This document shows, one piece after another, positions 38,465-49,436 of a stretch of 64,000 nucleotides of DNA. Position 1 is the stretch's first letter. Every line of letters starts with the position of its first letter. This DNA comes from Odontesthes bonariensis (taxonomy: Eukaryota; Chordata; Actinopteri; Atheriniformes; Atherinopsidae): positions 33,096,197 through 33,160,196 of the forward strand of contig NC_134509.1 of NCBI RefSeq assembly GCF_027942865.1, given 5' to 3'. A model generated the notes under the pieces. That model ran no database searches, was not told where the DNA came from, and saw only the letters and a list, made by a program, of their open reading frames with translations. Both the position numbers and the translations under genes were made by a program.

Positions 38465-38890
38465 AGGCATGTAGAGGTGACAAGACAACCTGCTGAAGTT
38501 CAACCCGAGCATCAGGATGGAGAAGAACGGGATTAAAGTGACTTTAAACGTGGCATGGCATTGTTGGTGCCAGACGGGCTGGTCTGAGTATGTCCAGCTG
38601 ATCTGTTGGGATTTTCACCCACAACCATCTCTGGAGTTTACAGAGAATGGGTCCTAAAAAGAGAAAATATCCAGTGAAAATGCCTTGTTGATGTGAAAGG
38701 TCAGAGGAGAATGGGCAGACTGGTTCCAGGTGACAGGAAGGCAACAGTAACTCCAATAAGCGCTCGTTCCAAGTTCCAACCAAGGAACGCAGAAGAAGCT
38801 GCGCTGCAGAAGATTGGAAAAACGATGCCTGGTCTGACGAATCTCGATTTCAGTCGCAGTCGATTTAGTGGCGGAACGGAAAAATGACAT
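38465..38890 (+). pseudogene. Tc1 transposase N-terminal fragment
   Basis: Nucleotides ctgctgaagttcaacccgag and gccagacgggctggtctgag match the start of a widespread fish Tc1 family, whose proteins begin with a paired-type DNA-binding domain. The fragment continues to EDWKNDAWSDESRF near 38816. The frame is broken several times. Confidence 0.65.
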
Positions 38891-38919
38891 TTCCGCTAGT
38901 TCATGACCAAGAAAGAACA

Positions 38920-39175
38920 GTGAATGTGCACAGGACTGGGCTGCCTGCAATCCCAACCTGTCCCCGATAGAGAATGTGTGGAACCTTTTGAGCCTGTACT
39001 GCTGCACATCCTAAGATGTGTTTGCATGGAGAATGGGGCAAAATAACCACTGAAACGTTGCATCACTTGAGATCCTCAATGCCAGAACAACATTCAGTAT
39101 TAAAAGGAATGGCAACAAAATAAAGTGGTTAAATCTATACCGTCCCATCTGTTTTGGGATGTATTGCAGGCTTAA
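38920..39175 (+). pseudogene. Tc1-like C-terminus and right end
   Basis: PAIPTCPR-like and NVWNLL words are followed by aacattcagtattaaaagg and tgttttgggatgtattgcag, resembling the last codons and right end of a fish Tc1-like element. It probably belongs with the preceding fragment, with an internal deletion. Confidence 0.5.
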
Positions 39176-39179
39176 AATG

Positions 39180-42100
39180 CAAAAATGGACACATAGTAAC
39201 AGGTGAACTAATGTTGATGAGAAAAAGCATGAAATACACTGGGTTCAGACTGTATGCAAAGAAATATAAAGTAAGTCCAAGAATCACAGTTTCATCATTC
39301 ATTCCTTTTTTTTTTTTACTTACTTATTTCCCAAATTATTTTGTTTCAGACTCGGAATATTTGATTGGATGCAAAAGTTACAAAAAGTGCAATCAGTAGC
39401 TATATCAAAATCATATGTAAATACAGTTTAAAGCATTTTGGACAAAATCCTTTTATAACTGACCTATTACTAATCGAATAATAGGTCGTATAAGAGCTCG
39501 ATGTGTTCGTATCCAGGTACCACTTTCAAGTCAGATCCCATCACTACCACAACATCTACACCCACAATATTTCAGAACTTCAAAGAATAAGTTTGAGGTG
39601 AGCAGTGAAAAGGCAGGTACAAAGAGTAAAAAGTTGCTGCTATGCTAAATGTCTCTTTTAACTGTGGGTTATGCATTAAACCCACATTTTTAAAAAGTTT
39701 CTAAGTTTAATGAATGAACGCCTGGTTAACAAATTAACAAGTGTGTTTGGACGAAATGTCAAATCTAGCCTGAAAACTTTGCAGTTGCAAATTTTACATT
39801 AAAAAAAAGACTCACTTGTGTTTGAGTTACAATGATCACACTGCCTGAAAGAACCAGTGAAAGGTGGTTTTTACTTTGTAACCTTTTGCATTTGCTCCCT
39901 TTGATCAAATTAATGAGGTAAAACATTTGGTTTTATTTACTTTGACTTGATGAGTTTGGTTTGAATGTCAATCAGAAAGAATAGTGTCTCCCTTACCAAG
40001 TTTAATGACAAAGTGCAGAGCCTGGGAACTGGTGTGTGTATCGTGCATTATTCTAGTTTTGGCGTTTTCACTGTTTTGTAATGTCATCAAATAATGATCG
40101 CTATGTGTTTCTTTGGCACGGCACAAAGCACAGCTGAAGCAGACTCATTGTCATTGTTTAGCAGATGGTTACGAATTGGACATATTTACATTTTTACCAG
40201 TTGGTGGCACTAAATGCCAAGATGACAATGTGGGTTTTTTCACTGTTTGGGACCTAAATTCATTTATTTCTGTGTCATTATTTTGTGTTGAGTAATAGTT
40301 GAGACTTTTCTCTTTAGTGGTGCACGATATCTGTCAGAAGATGTCCACAATCATTAGAAATATGGTCCAGGAATCATAAACAATTCCAAACAAATGCAAT
40401 TTAAATCCAAATAAATTCCGACCATAAACATTTCCCGAGTCACTGCATAATCCTTGCCCATGAGGGTTGGAAAGCAAGGGCAAGAAATATTTGAAACGTA
40501 TCTTGAAATAACTGTGTTGTGACATATTCTATATCTTAGTGTTTAGTTTGTAACCTACAACTTTGTAGCTCTGGATGAACTGACATCTGTTCAATCTTTG
40601 TTTATGGTCTCCATTGTTATGACCAGCACCATCACTACCATGAAATTTCTTATAAAGTTCCCATCTAAGCTCATGTCATATGAATTTTATTATTTTATTT
40701 CATTCTCATTCTAATCTTATTATGCAATGACATTTAAATTACAATCTGAGCCAAACACTCATTTTGTCTGGTTTTCATTCATTTTAATCATTGTAATGTT
40801 TTCTAACATTCTGTGTTCTAATTTAAGTATATTCCTAATCAGATTGGTTAATAAAATGAAAAACTAAATTAATGTTTGTTTTAATACAGAGCTCAGAGTG
40901 TAAAAGTTGATATCTGGAGTGCATCTTGGAGATGTTCAGCCGGTCCTCTACTGTATCTTCAGCCGATGTGTTTTCACCTGCATGCAGCGTACAGCTATAA
41001 AGCCAAAAGAGCTACGAGTGTCAGGGTCTAAGGGCTAAGATGATGAAAAAAAACGCCTTTAACTGCAATTTCTGATCAATGTTAAGGAAACAAATTCACA
41101 GACTGCATTAACACTGTGTGACTTGTCCCTTCTAAGTACAGCACTGAACTGAAAAGAGTTTTTCACTGTTCGTCAACAGTTTGTATTTGCTAACATTTCC
41201 TTCATCACTTTTGTCTCATTACTTCCGGTGGAGGGCACACACAAGATATTTTTTAACGGGACGTAGTGGTATCTTTAAAAACTTGGACAAGTCATCAGTT
41301 CTCTTATCAGAAAATCAGATCTGTTGATTCTGAAATCTATTGTGCTGTGAAGCAGATGTGGCACGCTATCCATTCTCTTTCTTTTATCAACCACTAGTTC
41401 AACTGTTTGATTAGACTAAGCCTCCTCAGCTTCTCACATGCAAAAAAAGTCCATGTAAATTTGTTTGATGTTTTATTTTATCAACTTAAACCTTTTTAAA
41501 TGAACATTCTTGGCTTTTCATTTGAAATTATAGTGGTGATAACCACTTATAGTGGTGATCTGCAAGTTCCCTGTGTTGCTTGAACAGATGAACACCAGTA
41601 ATGACTTATATATACTGTATTTATACCTTGTGATTGTAAATATTTAGGTATGTTTGTATATTTGATTTATATATTAGTTAGTTTTACATATTTGCTGTAC
41701 ATATTTATAATCTTTTAACTCTTCTCACTGCTTTTATCTTCTGTTTTTCTACTCAGCGCATCTGTTGGCTTGCTCCAAACGATATCTCGCAGTACTTCTA
41801 CAGTGACACTTCTGCTACTACTATCTACTACTAATGAGACGGGTCATGAATGTAACTGGCAGTGGAACTTTTCAAAGAACTCTTACAAAAAGAGGAATTC
41901 ACAAAGATCGTCAACACAACTTCTTGTGGTCAATTATCACACATTCATATGCAGTCAATCACCCTTTTATTCAAAGCGATGATCGGGGGAAGACCAACAT
42001 CAAAGTTTCAATGCAGTAAGAAATCCTACAGTAACAGCAGTAAGATTTTTGTTCTATTATTACAAATCTCCTCACGTGATTTTTAAAGTTGTGGCTGCAA

Positions 42101-42780
42101 AGGTGAGAAAGAAAAGGTTTTCTCTCACTGAGGGGCCATTGGTGTGAAACATCATCAACACCCACTTCCCCAACTTGTGTTGAATATTTGAACATTTGCC
42201 GTCACCATCTTCCCTTTATCTTTCATGATTTACTGTAAGTAATATGTGTTATAGACTGATTACTTAACTGGCTCAATTTATGACGTAACTGGCCATTTTT
42301 GGGTCACAAACTGATCACTGGGCTCACAGCCGGGTAACATGTCTTTCACCAGCGGCATCCCGTTGCTGTGTACTTAATTTTTGTCTCTCCAACAACAACA
42401 GGCTGCGGTGCAATGTCGAAATAAAAAAAAGATAAAAATACTTGAAGCATCAAAAGATAGAGGAAATGTCCCTACATGTGCTTTGATGAAATCAGGATTT
42501 TAAATGTAAAATCGTGACATTAGAGAAAACCTATCATAAAGTATCTGATAACATATTTGAAAGCGGAAGGAAGACAAGGTTCAGAATCGCAGCCGTTTGC
42601 TATTTGTTCATCATGATTGCACAAATGAACCGTGCACTCTGTCAAAAGACAGAGACCAAAGACAAGACTACCTGCAACAAGACTACTGTCAGTTTGACTG
42701 GTGAGGTCTCTTTTATATATTTATCATGTCTGGTTTTAAAAAGCTGTTAAATTTTTATTTTATTTATTTATGCTTTTCCA
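39180..42780. other. Intergenic, no gene recognised
   Basis: AT-rich sequence without recognisable coding exons. At 42612-42700 a short open exon-like piece ends in a good donor (GTTTGACTG|GTGAGG). It could be a 5' untranslated exon of the Ig gene, because its frame runs into a stop when joined to the Ig exons. Confidence 0.4.
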
Positions 42781-42803
42781 GAGACTGGAGAACTGCCGTG
42801 GCC

Positions 42804-45783
42804 ATGCAACTGTCTAAGGCTGAATGGGTGTTTATGGGTTTCATTCTATGCATCTCTGGTAATACTGAAAGTTTATTGTAGACATTATGTGCAATTAACT
42901 GTATCTATAAATAGGGAGAGAGAAAACAGTACTAAAAAAATCTTTACATATTGAGTTGACCAGATTTAAGACAGTTTATAAAAATACATGTGAAACAGTT
43001 AATCCAATATACAGAATACATTAATGTGCATCTTTTAAAGGGACTCTGGGAAAAGAAAGGAGCATTTGTGCCTTAAGAGGTTCATCAGTGAATCTGACCT
43101 GCCCGGCTGAACATTCTGCCAAAGTGAGCTGGTACACCATAAACGGAAATGACCTGAAGGAGCTTTCTGTGCGTGGAAATATTTCAGAAAGTAACATCAC
43201 TCTAACAATCATAGATGTGAGAGAGAGTGATGAAAATAACCTTTACTGCTGCAAAGAAACTGACAGTCCAGAACTCTGCCAGCAAAACACGACCAGGATT
43301 CGTGTTGCAGGTACAGTAGGAGCTGTTTTTTTTAATCATTGTCAGTATAAGTGTGAGTTATTTTGACTTTTTCATCACCCTATCAGACCTGCAGGTGAAG
43401 GTGTTTCCCGCCACAGAGAAACAGTTGGTAACACTGATGTGCAGCACCAGTTGTCCTCTGACTGAAGATCCTGCAGCCTTCGTCTGGTACAAGAACAGAG
43501 AGTTCCTCTATGAGGACTGGTCTCCCTGGTACCAAGAGCTGGTCAGCAGTGAGGAAGCAGTCAGATACTCCTGTGCTATCAAAGGCTACGAGGATCTCAG
43601 AGCCCCTGAGGTCTCAGTGGGTGAGTGATGTTGCTAAACCTCCACATCAGCATCTGATATTTTGTGGAAAAACTCTTTTAACTAGAAGGGGAAAAATCTT
43701 GCTTTGTTCACTTTTTGTGCAGATTTTGTCTCTCCAAACTGCTACAGTGTGACGTATGAAAAAGGGAAAATGTGTTCTCATCAGCTAAAATCAGTGGATG
43801 AGCCATGCTCGGTCACATATCCTAGAGGTGATGTTTCCATATTTATATATATATATTCAAACACTCCTTTAAAAAAATGTACTATAGGGCTAATGAAAAA
43901 ATATCATTATTGTCTCCCAACAGATGTGCGTGTTCAACTAACCTCTGAGAGATATCATGTTGCACTGAGCTGTGACACCAGCTGTCCTGTGACCGACCCA
44001 AATCCTGCCTTTTGGTGGTACTGGGACAGAAAGTTATTTTGTTGCTGCAACAGCCAGAACATTACATCTTTCAATATTAAAGCAAATATCTTCTCCTGTG
44101 CTTTAAAAAGCAATGAGGATCTGTACTCTGATGAAACATGTGAGTATGATCCAGGTAACTGATAACTGTAGTGCAGCGATTCACCCCATTAGTTTCTGGG
44201 TTCAAACACTAAGATGTGTGATCCTTATTCCAGGCAGAGACGCTTCATCCTGCAAGAAGGTGAATTATGTTCATAGGAGAATCTGCGCCCCGGAAGGTTC
44301 TTCCGTTGACATTTCCAGTGTGTACACATACTCAGCTGGAGGGGGCACGAAATTATGGTATAAAAAAATGCAAAATGTTGAAGAGAACGATGCTGACCTC
44401 CTAACAGTGGCTGAGGGCCGCGTGGAATACCATGACAAGAAAAACCTGCACACACTCAGACTTATTGACCTGCAGAAGAATGACTCAGGAGAATACATAT
44501 TCTCTCTTAAGGAGAATTACAAGGAAAATGAACCGTCTCAGTCACCACACGTAATGCTGATTGTCACAGGTAATACTTTAGCTTGAATGACTAAGTGCTC
44601 ATAATCTATGCAAAATTCTACTGCAGTTTCATGTTCTCTCTAAAGGTGGCTCCCCTTTGCAAATTATAGTTCTTTTTGTACAACTTGTGATAGTTATATA
44701 GTTATGACTTTTCCTAAAGGGACCCCATCATCAGAAAAAGTTATACTTTATTTTTGTTTATGTTTCCATGTGGGCTGTACACCACTAGGGTACAAAGATT
44801 GTCTTATGGGTCATTTTTGACCCGTGAATTATAAAAACATTTAAACACCAGAAAAAAGTTCACTGTTTTTTTCCCTTTCAATATAATTAATTCAGAAGTA
44901 ATTACTTCACATTTATATAATAGCAATGATAAACCTTTATTATGTAAAAGAAAACTGAGAAAACAAGAAAACTGTTATTCCAACTGACAGTTGGTTTGTG
45001 GTAAAAAAAAAAAAAAAAGTGTAATCCTGAAAACTGGTGATTGTCTTTCTGTATTGTGTAACAAAAAATACATGATAAAAAATGTATTGAATTGAATTGA
45101 ATAGATAAATAACAGGTGGTTTCATCATACAAAATAGATTTTGGATTTAAAATTCAATTAAAGGGGAACTGCGGTATTTTCAACATTAAGCCTCTTTTCT
45201 GAGTCGTCTGCAATGTTTTAGAACCCCCCTCACCGCTTTTTTGATGTTTACTGCTGTCTCCGGTATTTGCCTAATTTTGATTCTTCTCAACCTGCTTCAG
45301 AATGTCGTGTTTTATTTGACATTTTGTACTGGATGTTCGTTGATATTACTCCGCCACCGCTAAGAAAATAGTGCGAGCATGAACGAGCTGCCAAATAAAA
45401 CACGACAGAAGCAACTTTTCGCAACGAAATTTGATATGGATTACCAGTGCACACCAGTAACCTCTCCGCTGAGTTGATTATTTTGAAAACGGACATTTAT
45501 TGTGCTTTTACGGACCTTTCTGGACATGCGCATGACTTGCCATTCTGAAGCAGGTTGAGAAGAATCAAAATTAGGCAAATACCGGAGACAGCAGTAAACA
45601 TCAAAAAAGCGGTGAGGGGGGTTCTAAAACATTGCAGACGACTCAGAAAAGAAGCTTAATGTTGAAAATACCGCAGTTCCCCTTTAGGTTGCTTTATTTT
45701 GGGGCTTTGGTAGGGCGGGTCATTTTTGACCCATAGGACAAGGGGAGTAAACAGAATGTTAAGACCGCACAAGGGATATATAT

Positions 45784-45815
<32 letters not shown>

Positions 45816-46968
45816 CTATACCTTTATATTATAGGTGTATTTTATATATAGGTATATTGTATTTTATTGCTTTCACTGTTCTTTTATTGTTTATTTATTG
45901 TTTATTGTTCTATTTGTTTTTACTTATTCTTCTCTTTATTTATTACCTACTGTAAAGTACTTTGGATTGTTTGTAAAGGGCTATATAAATTAATTACATT
46001 TACATTTATGAAACATTACCTTTTTACCAGACTTTTGACGAGATGAAATAGCAGTAGCCATGTTTAAAACTAGCATGATATCTCACCCACAACCCATATG
46101 AGATATTATTCAGTTCTGCATCTTAATACTGTGGTGACTTAATGGCCTGTTTCATTGTTTTAGGTCTTAAAGTGACTATGAATCCCTCTTCAGAGGTGAC
46201 ACAGGGTCAGAAGGTCACACTGACCTGCGGTACCAGCTGTCCTCTGACAGAAAGCACAACCTACGTTTGGTATTTGAATGGCCAGCCGCTGAGTGGGCCT
46301 GTGAACCAAAACAAACATGTGCTTCTAGACCCTGTCGACTGTCAGCATGCAGGAAACTACTCCTGCGCTGTCAGAACTCCCGACTTTATAAGCTCCCCTG
46401 AGGAGGTTCTCACAGTCAAAGGTGAGCATGTGGAATAAACTTTGATCAAATAAACTTGCGGTAGAGACAATTTTCAAAAGTCATGCTAGGAAGCTTTCTC
46501 CAAGGACACGTCACATACAGTTAGTAAAAGAAAAATATTGAATCAGTGAAAGCAGAAAGCTCTGTCCTGTTTATTGTGCTCTGAGAAAGAAGGTCAACTT
46601 TTCTATGTAATGGTTTGACATTGATCTCTCCACAGCACGCGGAAAATCTGTGACAATAATGAATGGAGTAAAAGTGGCCGTTTTATTACTGATCCCTCCT
46701 GTTGTTTTTACACTGTACTTCATGATGAGGTAAAGAAAAACCAACTAAAATGTTCCTCTAATTCCCACACACATGTGTCTGTTTTATCTGGTAACTTTCA
46801 TATTCTCATATATGCATAAAAATCCAGAAAGAAACAAGCTGCCTCTGCTTCTGTCAAATTACGTGAAAAAGAACAGGCGGAGCAGGTAAGTGCAAAAGCT
46901 CAATGTTAAATTGAAGTTTGTCCAAGTTTCCTCAAACGTGCGTTTTCTGTTGTGCTCAGGTGGAATGA
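42804..46968 (+). CDS. CD22/sialoadhesin-like multi-Ig receptor
   Basis: Predicted type I membrane receptor of the immunoglobulin superfamily, probably on leukocytes. Exons: 42804-42858 (signal peptide MQLSKAEWVFMGFILCIS), 43041-43310, 43387-43620, 43723-43827, 43924-44154, 44234-44569, 46164-46421, 46636-46729 (transmembrane, about residues 510-527), 46828-46885, and a last exon from 46960 with stop at 46966. All Ig exons are phase 1-1, so 547 residues precede the last exon. There are five Ig-like units: V-like at 19-108 and 299-410, C2-like at 109-186, 222-298 and 411-496. The C2 units share TSCP(L/V)T and W-Y-x-N/D cores. Exon 4 (35 residues) looks like a cut-down V exon. N-glycosylation sites such as NLT and NIS occur in the first unit. 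The tail is only about 21 residues with no ITIM. Family placement rests on motif memory of fish CD22-like proteins. Confidence 0.8.
44703..45777 (+). repeat. Interspersed repeat copy A (piggyBac-like?)
   Basis: Sequence from tatgacttttcctaaaggg to cacaagggata is shared with copy B at 47375-47907, apart from a 522-bp insertion at 45162-45683 and small indels. It contains the palindromic words gggtcatttttgaccc. It lies in the intron before the last Ig exon. The full element is better seen in copy B. Confidence 0.7.
45162..45683. mobile_element. Foldback MITE with 143-bp inverted repeats, TTAA target
   Basis: The left arm 45162-45304 and right arm 45541-45683 are reverse complements over 143 bp with about one mismatch (aggggaactgcggtatttt at each end). 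The flanks are TTAA (45158-45161) and TTAG (45684-45687). The second repeat copy at 47805-47825 reads caattaagttgc without the insert, which is the expected empty site. TTAA targets are used by piggyBac and Kolobok elements; which family supplied the transposase is unclear. High arm identity points to a recent origin. Confidence 0.85.
45776..45816. repeat. (TA)n microsatellite
   Basis: Interrupted TA dinucleotide run at the end of repeat copy A. Confidence 0.85.
45940..46005 (+). repeat. LINE-tail-like fragment
   Basis: gtaaagtactttggattg followed by gggctatataaattaat resembles the 3' end shared by many fish retroposons. It lies just upstream of the last Ig exon. Confidence 0.4.
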
Positions 46969-47278
46969 GAGAACCACGCTCATGGCTGCTAATGTCCAAC
47001 CACAAAGAGAGCAAAGACAGCAGCATGAAGACCCTGCGTAAGGCAAGATTTGGATTTAGGTCGAATCATGCGACTGCTGTTAAGACGACCAAACTTCAAA
47101 ATTACAAAATGAAGCATATCTATGTTGTTTCCTGCCTTAGCGAGGTATATAATGTTCTTATCAGCAGCTGAGTCGCACGTCCGTTCTTGAATCTTCCTCA
47201 AGATCTATACTGCAAGTTGATATAAGACACAAATTGCTACATACTACTGCCAGTGTTAGAAAATGAGTACATTACAGT

Positions 47279-47907
47279 ATAGCCCTCCTGTTTCCTTGCG
47301 GGTCCAAAGTGACCCACTACCATGTTTAGCTGTAGAAAAAATACCTTAAACTATCGTTTTCCAACTTGAAATTTTATGACTTTTCTTAAAGGGACCCCAT
47401 CATTAGAAAAAGTCGTACTTTATTTTAATTTATGTTTCCATGTGCGCTGGACACCACTAGGGTACAGAGATTGTCTTATGAGTCATTTTTGACCCGTGAA
47501 GAAAAAGGTTCACTGTTTTTTTCCCTCTCAATATAATTAATTCAGAAGTAATTACTTCACATTTATATAATAGCAATAATAAACCTTTATTATGTAAAAG
47601 AAAACTGAGAAAACAAGAAAACTGTTGGTCCAACTGACAGTTGGTTTGTGGTTTAAAAAAAAAAAAAAAAAGTGCGTAATCCTGAAAACTGGTGATTGTC
47701 TTTTTGTATTGTGTAACAAAAAATACATGATAAAAAATATATTGAATTAAGTTGAATAGATAAATAACAGGTGGTTTCATCATGCAAAATAGATTTTGGA
47801 TTTAAAATTCAATTAAGTTGCTTTATTTTGGGGCTTTGGTAGGGCGGGTCATTTTTGACCCATAGGACAAGGGGAGTAAACACAATGTTAAGACCGCACA
47901 AGGGATA
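47279..47907 (+). mobile_element. Interspersed repeat copy B (piggyBac-like?)
   Basis: It starts ccctcctgtttccttgcggg and ends ccgcacaagggata, so the two ends are weakly inverted (CCCT...). It contains gggtcatttttgaccc-type palindromes near both ends, a style seen in piggyBac-derived repeats. No transposase remains. Its inner 530 bp match copy A. It lies just after the Ig gene. Confidence 0.5.
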
Positions 47908-47909
47908 GT

Positions 47910-48869
47910 AACAGGTTTCAATCTCCCTCTTGTTATAACTTTTCATCTTTAACTGCATATGATTATTGCTTGGTGTACTTGTTAGTTAAGTCTTGATCTT
48001 TTCTAATGTTAATAGATCATTAAATTACAGCTAGCCACCTTTAAAGTAACTGTTTTTATACATCTGTGACACCCTATTCTTCCAATCTTCTCTTTACATA
48101 CTGATATGTATTATTGCATGCCATTTAAGATGACATTTGATGTGGATTTTCATTGCAAAAAATGCATTAAAATAACTGAATTTCTTTTTTCTTTCGAACT
48201 TTGTAAGAAAATATTTTCAATTTTCAATCGGCTCAAGTGCAAACTTCATAACTCCTAAGGCTACAGCACAACAAAATGATTTCGACATAAACTTGCAAAA
48301 ATGGGGATTTATAGTGAGGGTGGTGTAAACTTTTTCTTAATCTGGTGAACAGGAAACCGTTACCGTATATACACATTATTTCTGATTGGAGTACAAATAA
48401 CCCTCCGTCCATGTTCAAAATCAAGTGGAGGATAGATGAGTTGAAGGCTGAAACATGGCGGCAGCAGAACTTAACTTGTCTACAACGGATGCAAATTTTT
48501 GCTGGAGACTTTAGAGGAGGTATGTAATGCTGAACATTGTGACTAATTTTTTTTCCCTGATCAGTAAATTCAGAGATGAAAACTTTGAGCACCATCCTCA
48601 GGGTCCCGGACAGGGCAAAGACTAAACTGAGCTGTAAGCGGAGAGTAAAGCTTGGGGAAATAAAGTGTTTACTTAGAGTGTTTTGTTACAATTTGCACAG
48701 ATTAGTAACCAGTCCCACTTTTTACACACCCAAAAAATGATTTCATTCTGATTAAATCTTTTGTAGGCTACCTTGTTGGCACCCAACTTTTCGGATGCCT
48801 TTGCTCTTGCCAATAAAACAATCGATCATCACAAATAAATCATGACGACAATACAGATCAAACATCAAG
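47910..48869. other. Intergenic, no gene recognised
   Basis: AT-rich. A segment at about 48230-48530 has the look of a decayed dispersed repeat (aacatggcggcagcagaac) but I cannot name it. Confidence 0.4.
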
Positions 48870-48873
48870 TTAA

Positions 48874-49432
48874 AGGTGGGGTAGGGGATCTTTTTCTGGA
48901 ACATTTTTTTTACATATAGCTTGAAATACTCTTCACACCCCCATTGCAACCAATTAATTAAAAGTTTTGACACAAAAATGAAAAGTTTTAGTGGCCTCTA
49001 GAACGTACAATCTAGGAAAAACACTATCCAATCATACTGAACGGACCGTTAACGATGATTGGATTCTGATGCCGTCTATCAAACTGCAATCTGCTCCTCC
49101 CTCCCCCTCCTTCCCCCTGTGCGTGTACCCTGCTCCGTGAACGAATTACGCGTCCAGAAGCTTGGCAGGAAGCTAAACTAGAGCCAGCTTGGCTAGCACC
49201 TAGCATTATTAAACGTATAGTTAGCATAAACTAAATACTAAATACTAAATACGGCAACGATCGATGCTTGCTGTCAGAACAGCGCTCGTGCACCTTCGTG
49301 CTTGTGCGCGTTCATGTACTCTAGAGGCGTGCCTTCGGGGGGAAAGTGAAGAAAAGGGTTGGGACTTCTGACCTGTGTATTTTCAAAATGCAGCTTCGCT
49401 GGACTCAAAATCCAGGATCTCCTACCCTACCT
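48874..49432. mobile_element. MITE with TTAA target duplication
   Basis: The 559-bp element has inverted ends aggtggggtaggggatc and, on the right, the reverse complement aggtagggtaggagatc. Perfect TTAA flanks lie at 48870-48873 and 49433-49436. No coding sequence. The TTAA target points to a piggyBac or Kolobok transposase. The interior is GC-richer than its surroundings. Confidence 0.8.
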
Positions 49433-49436
49433 TTAA

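Noticed and set aside
42514-42750. Upstream frame with a hydrophobic stretch, as an alternative start of the Ig receptor
   Set aside because: It begins with GTG, and joining it by its donor to the next exon puts the Ig exons out of frame with a stop. The MQLSKAEW start at 42804 gives a clean signal peptide in frame.
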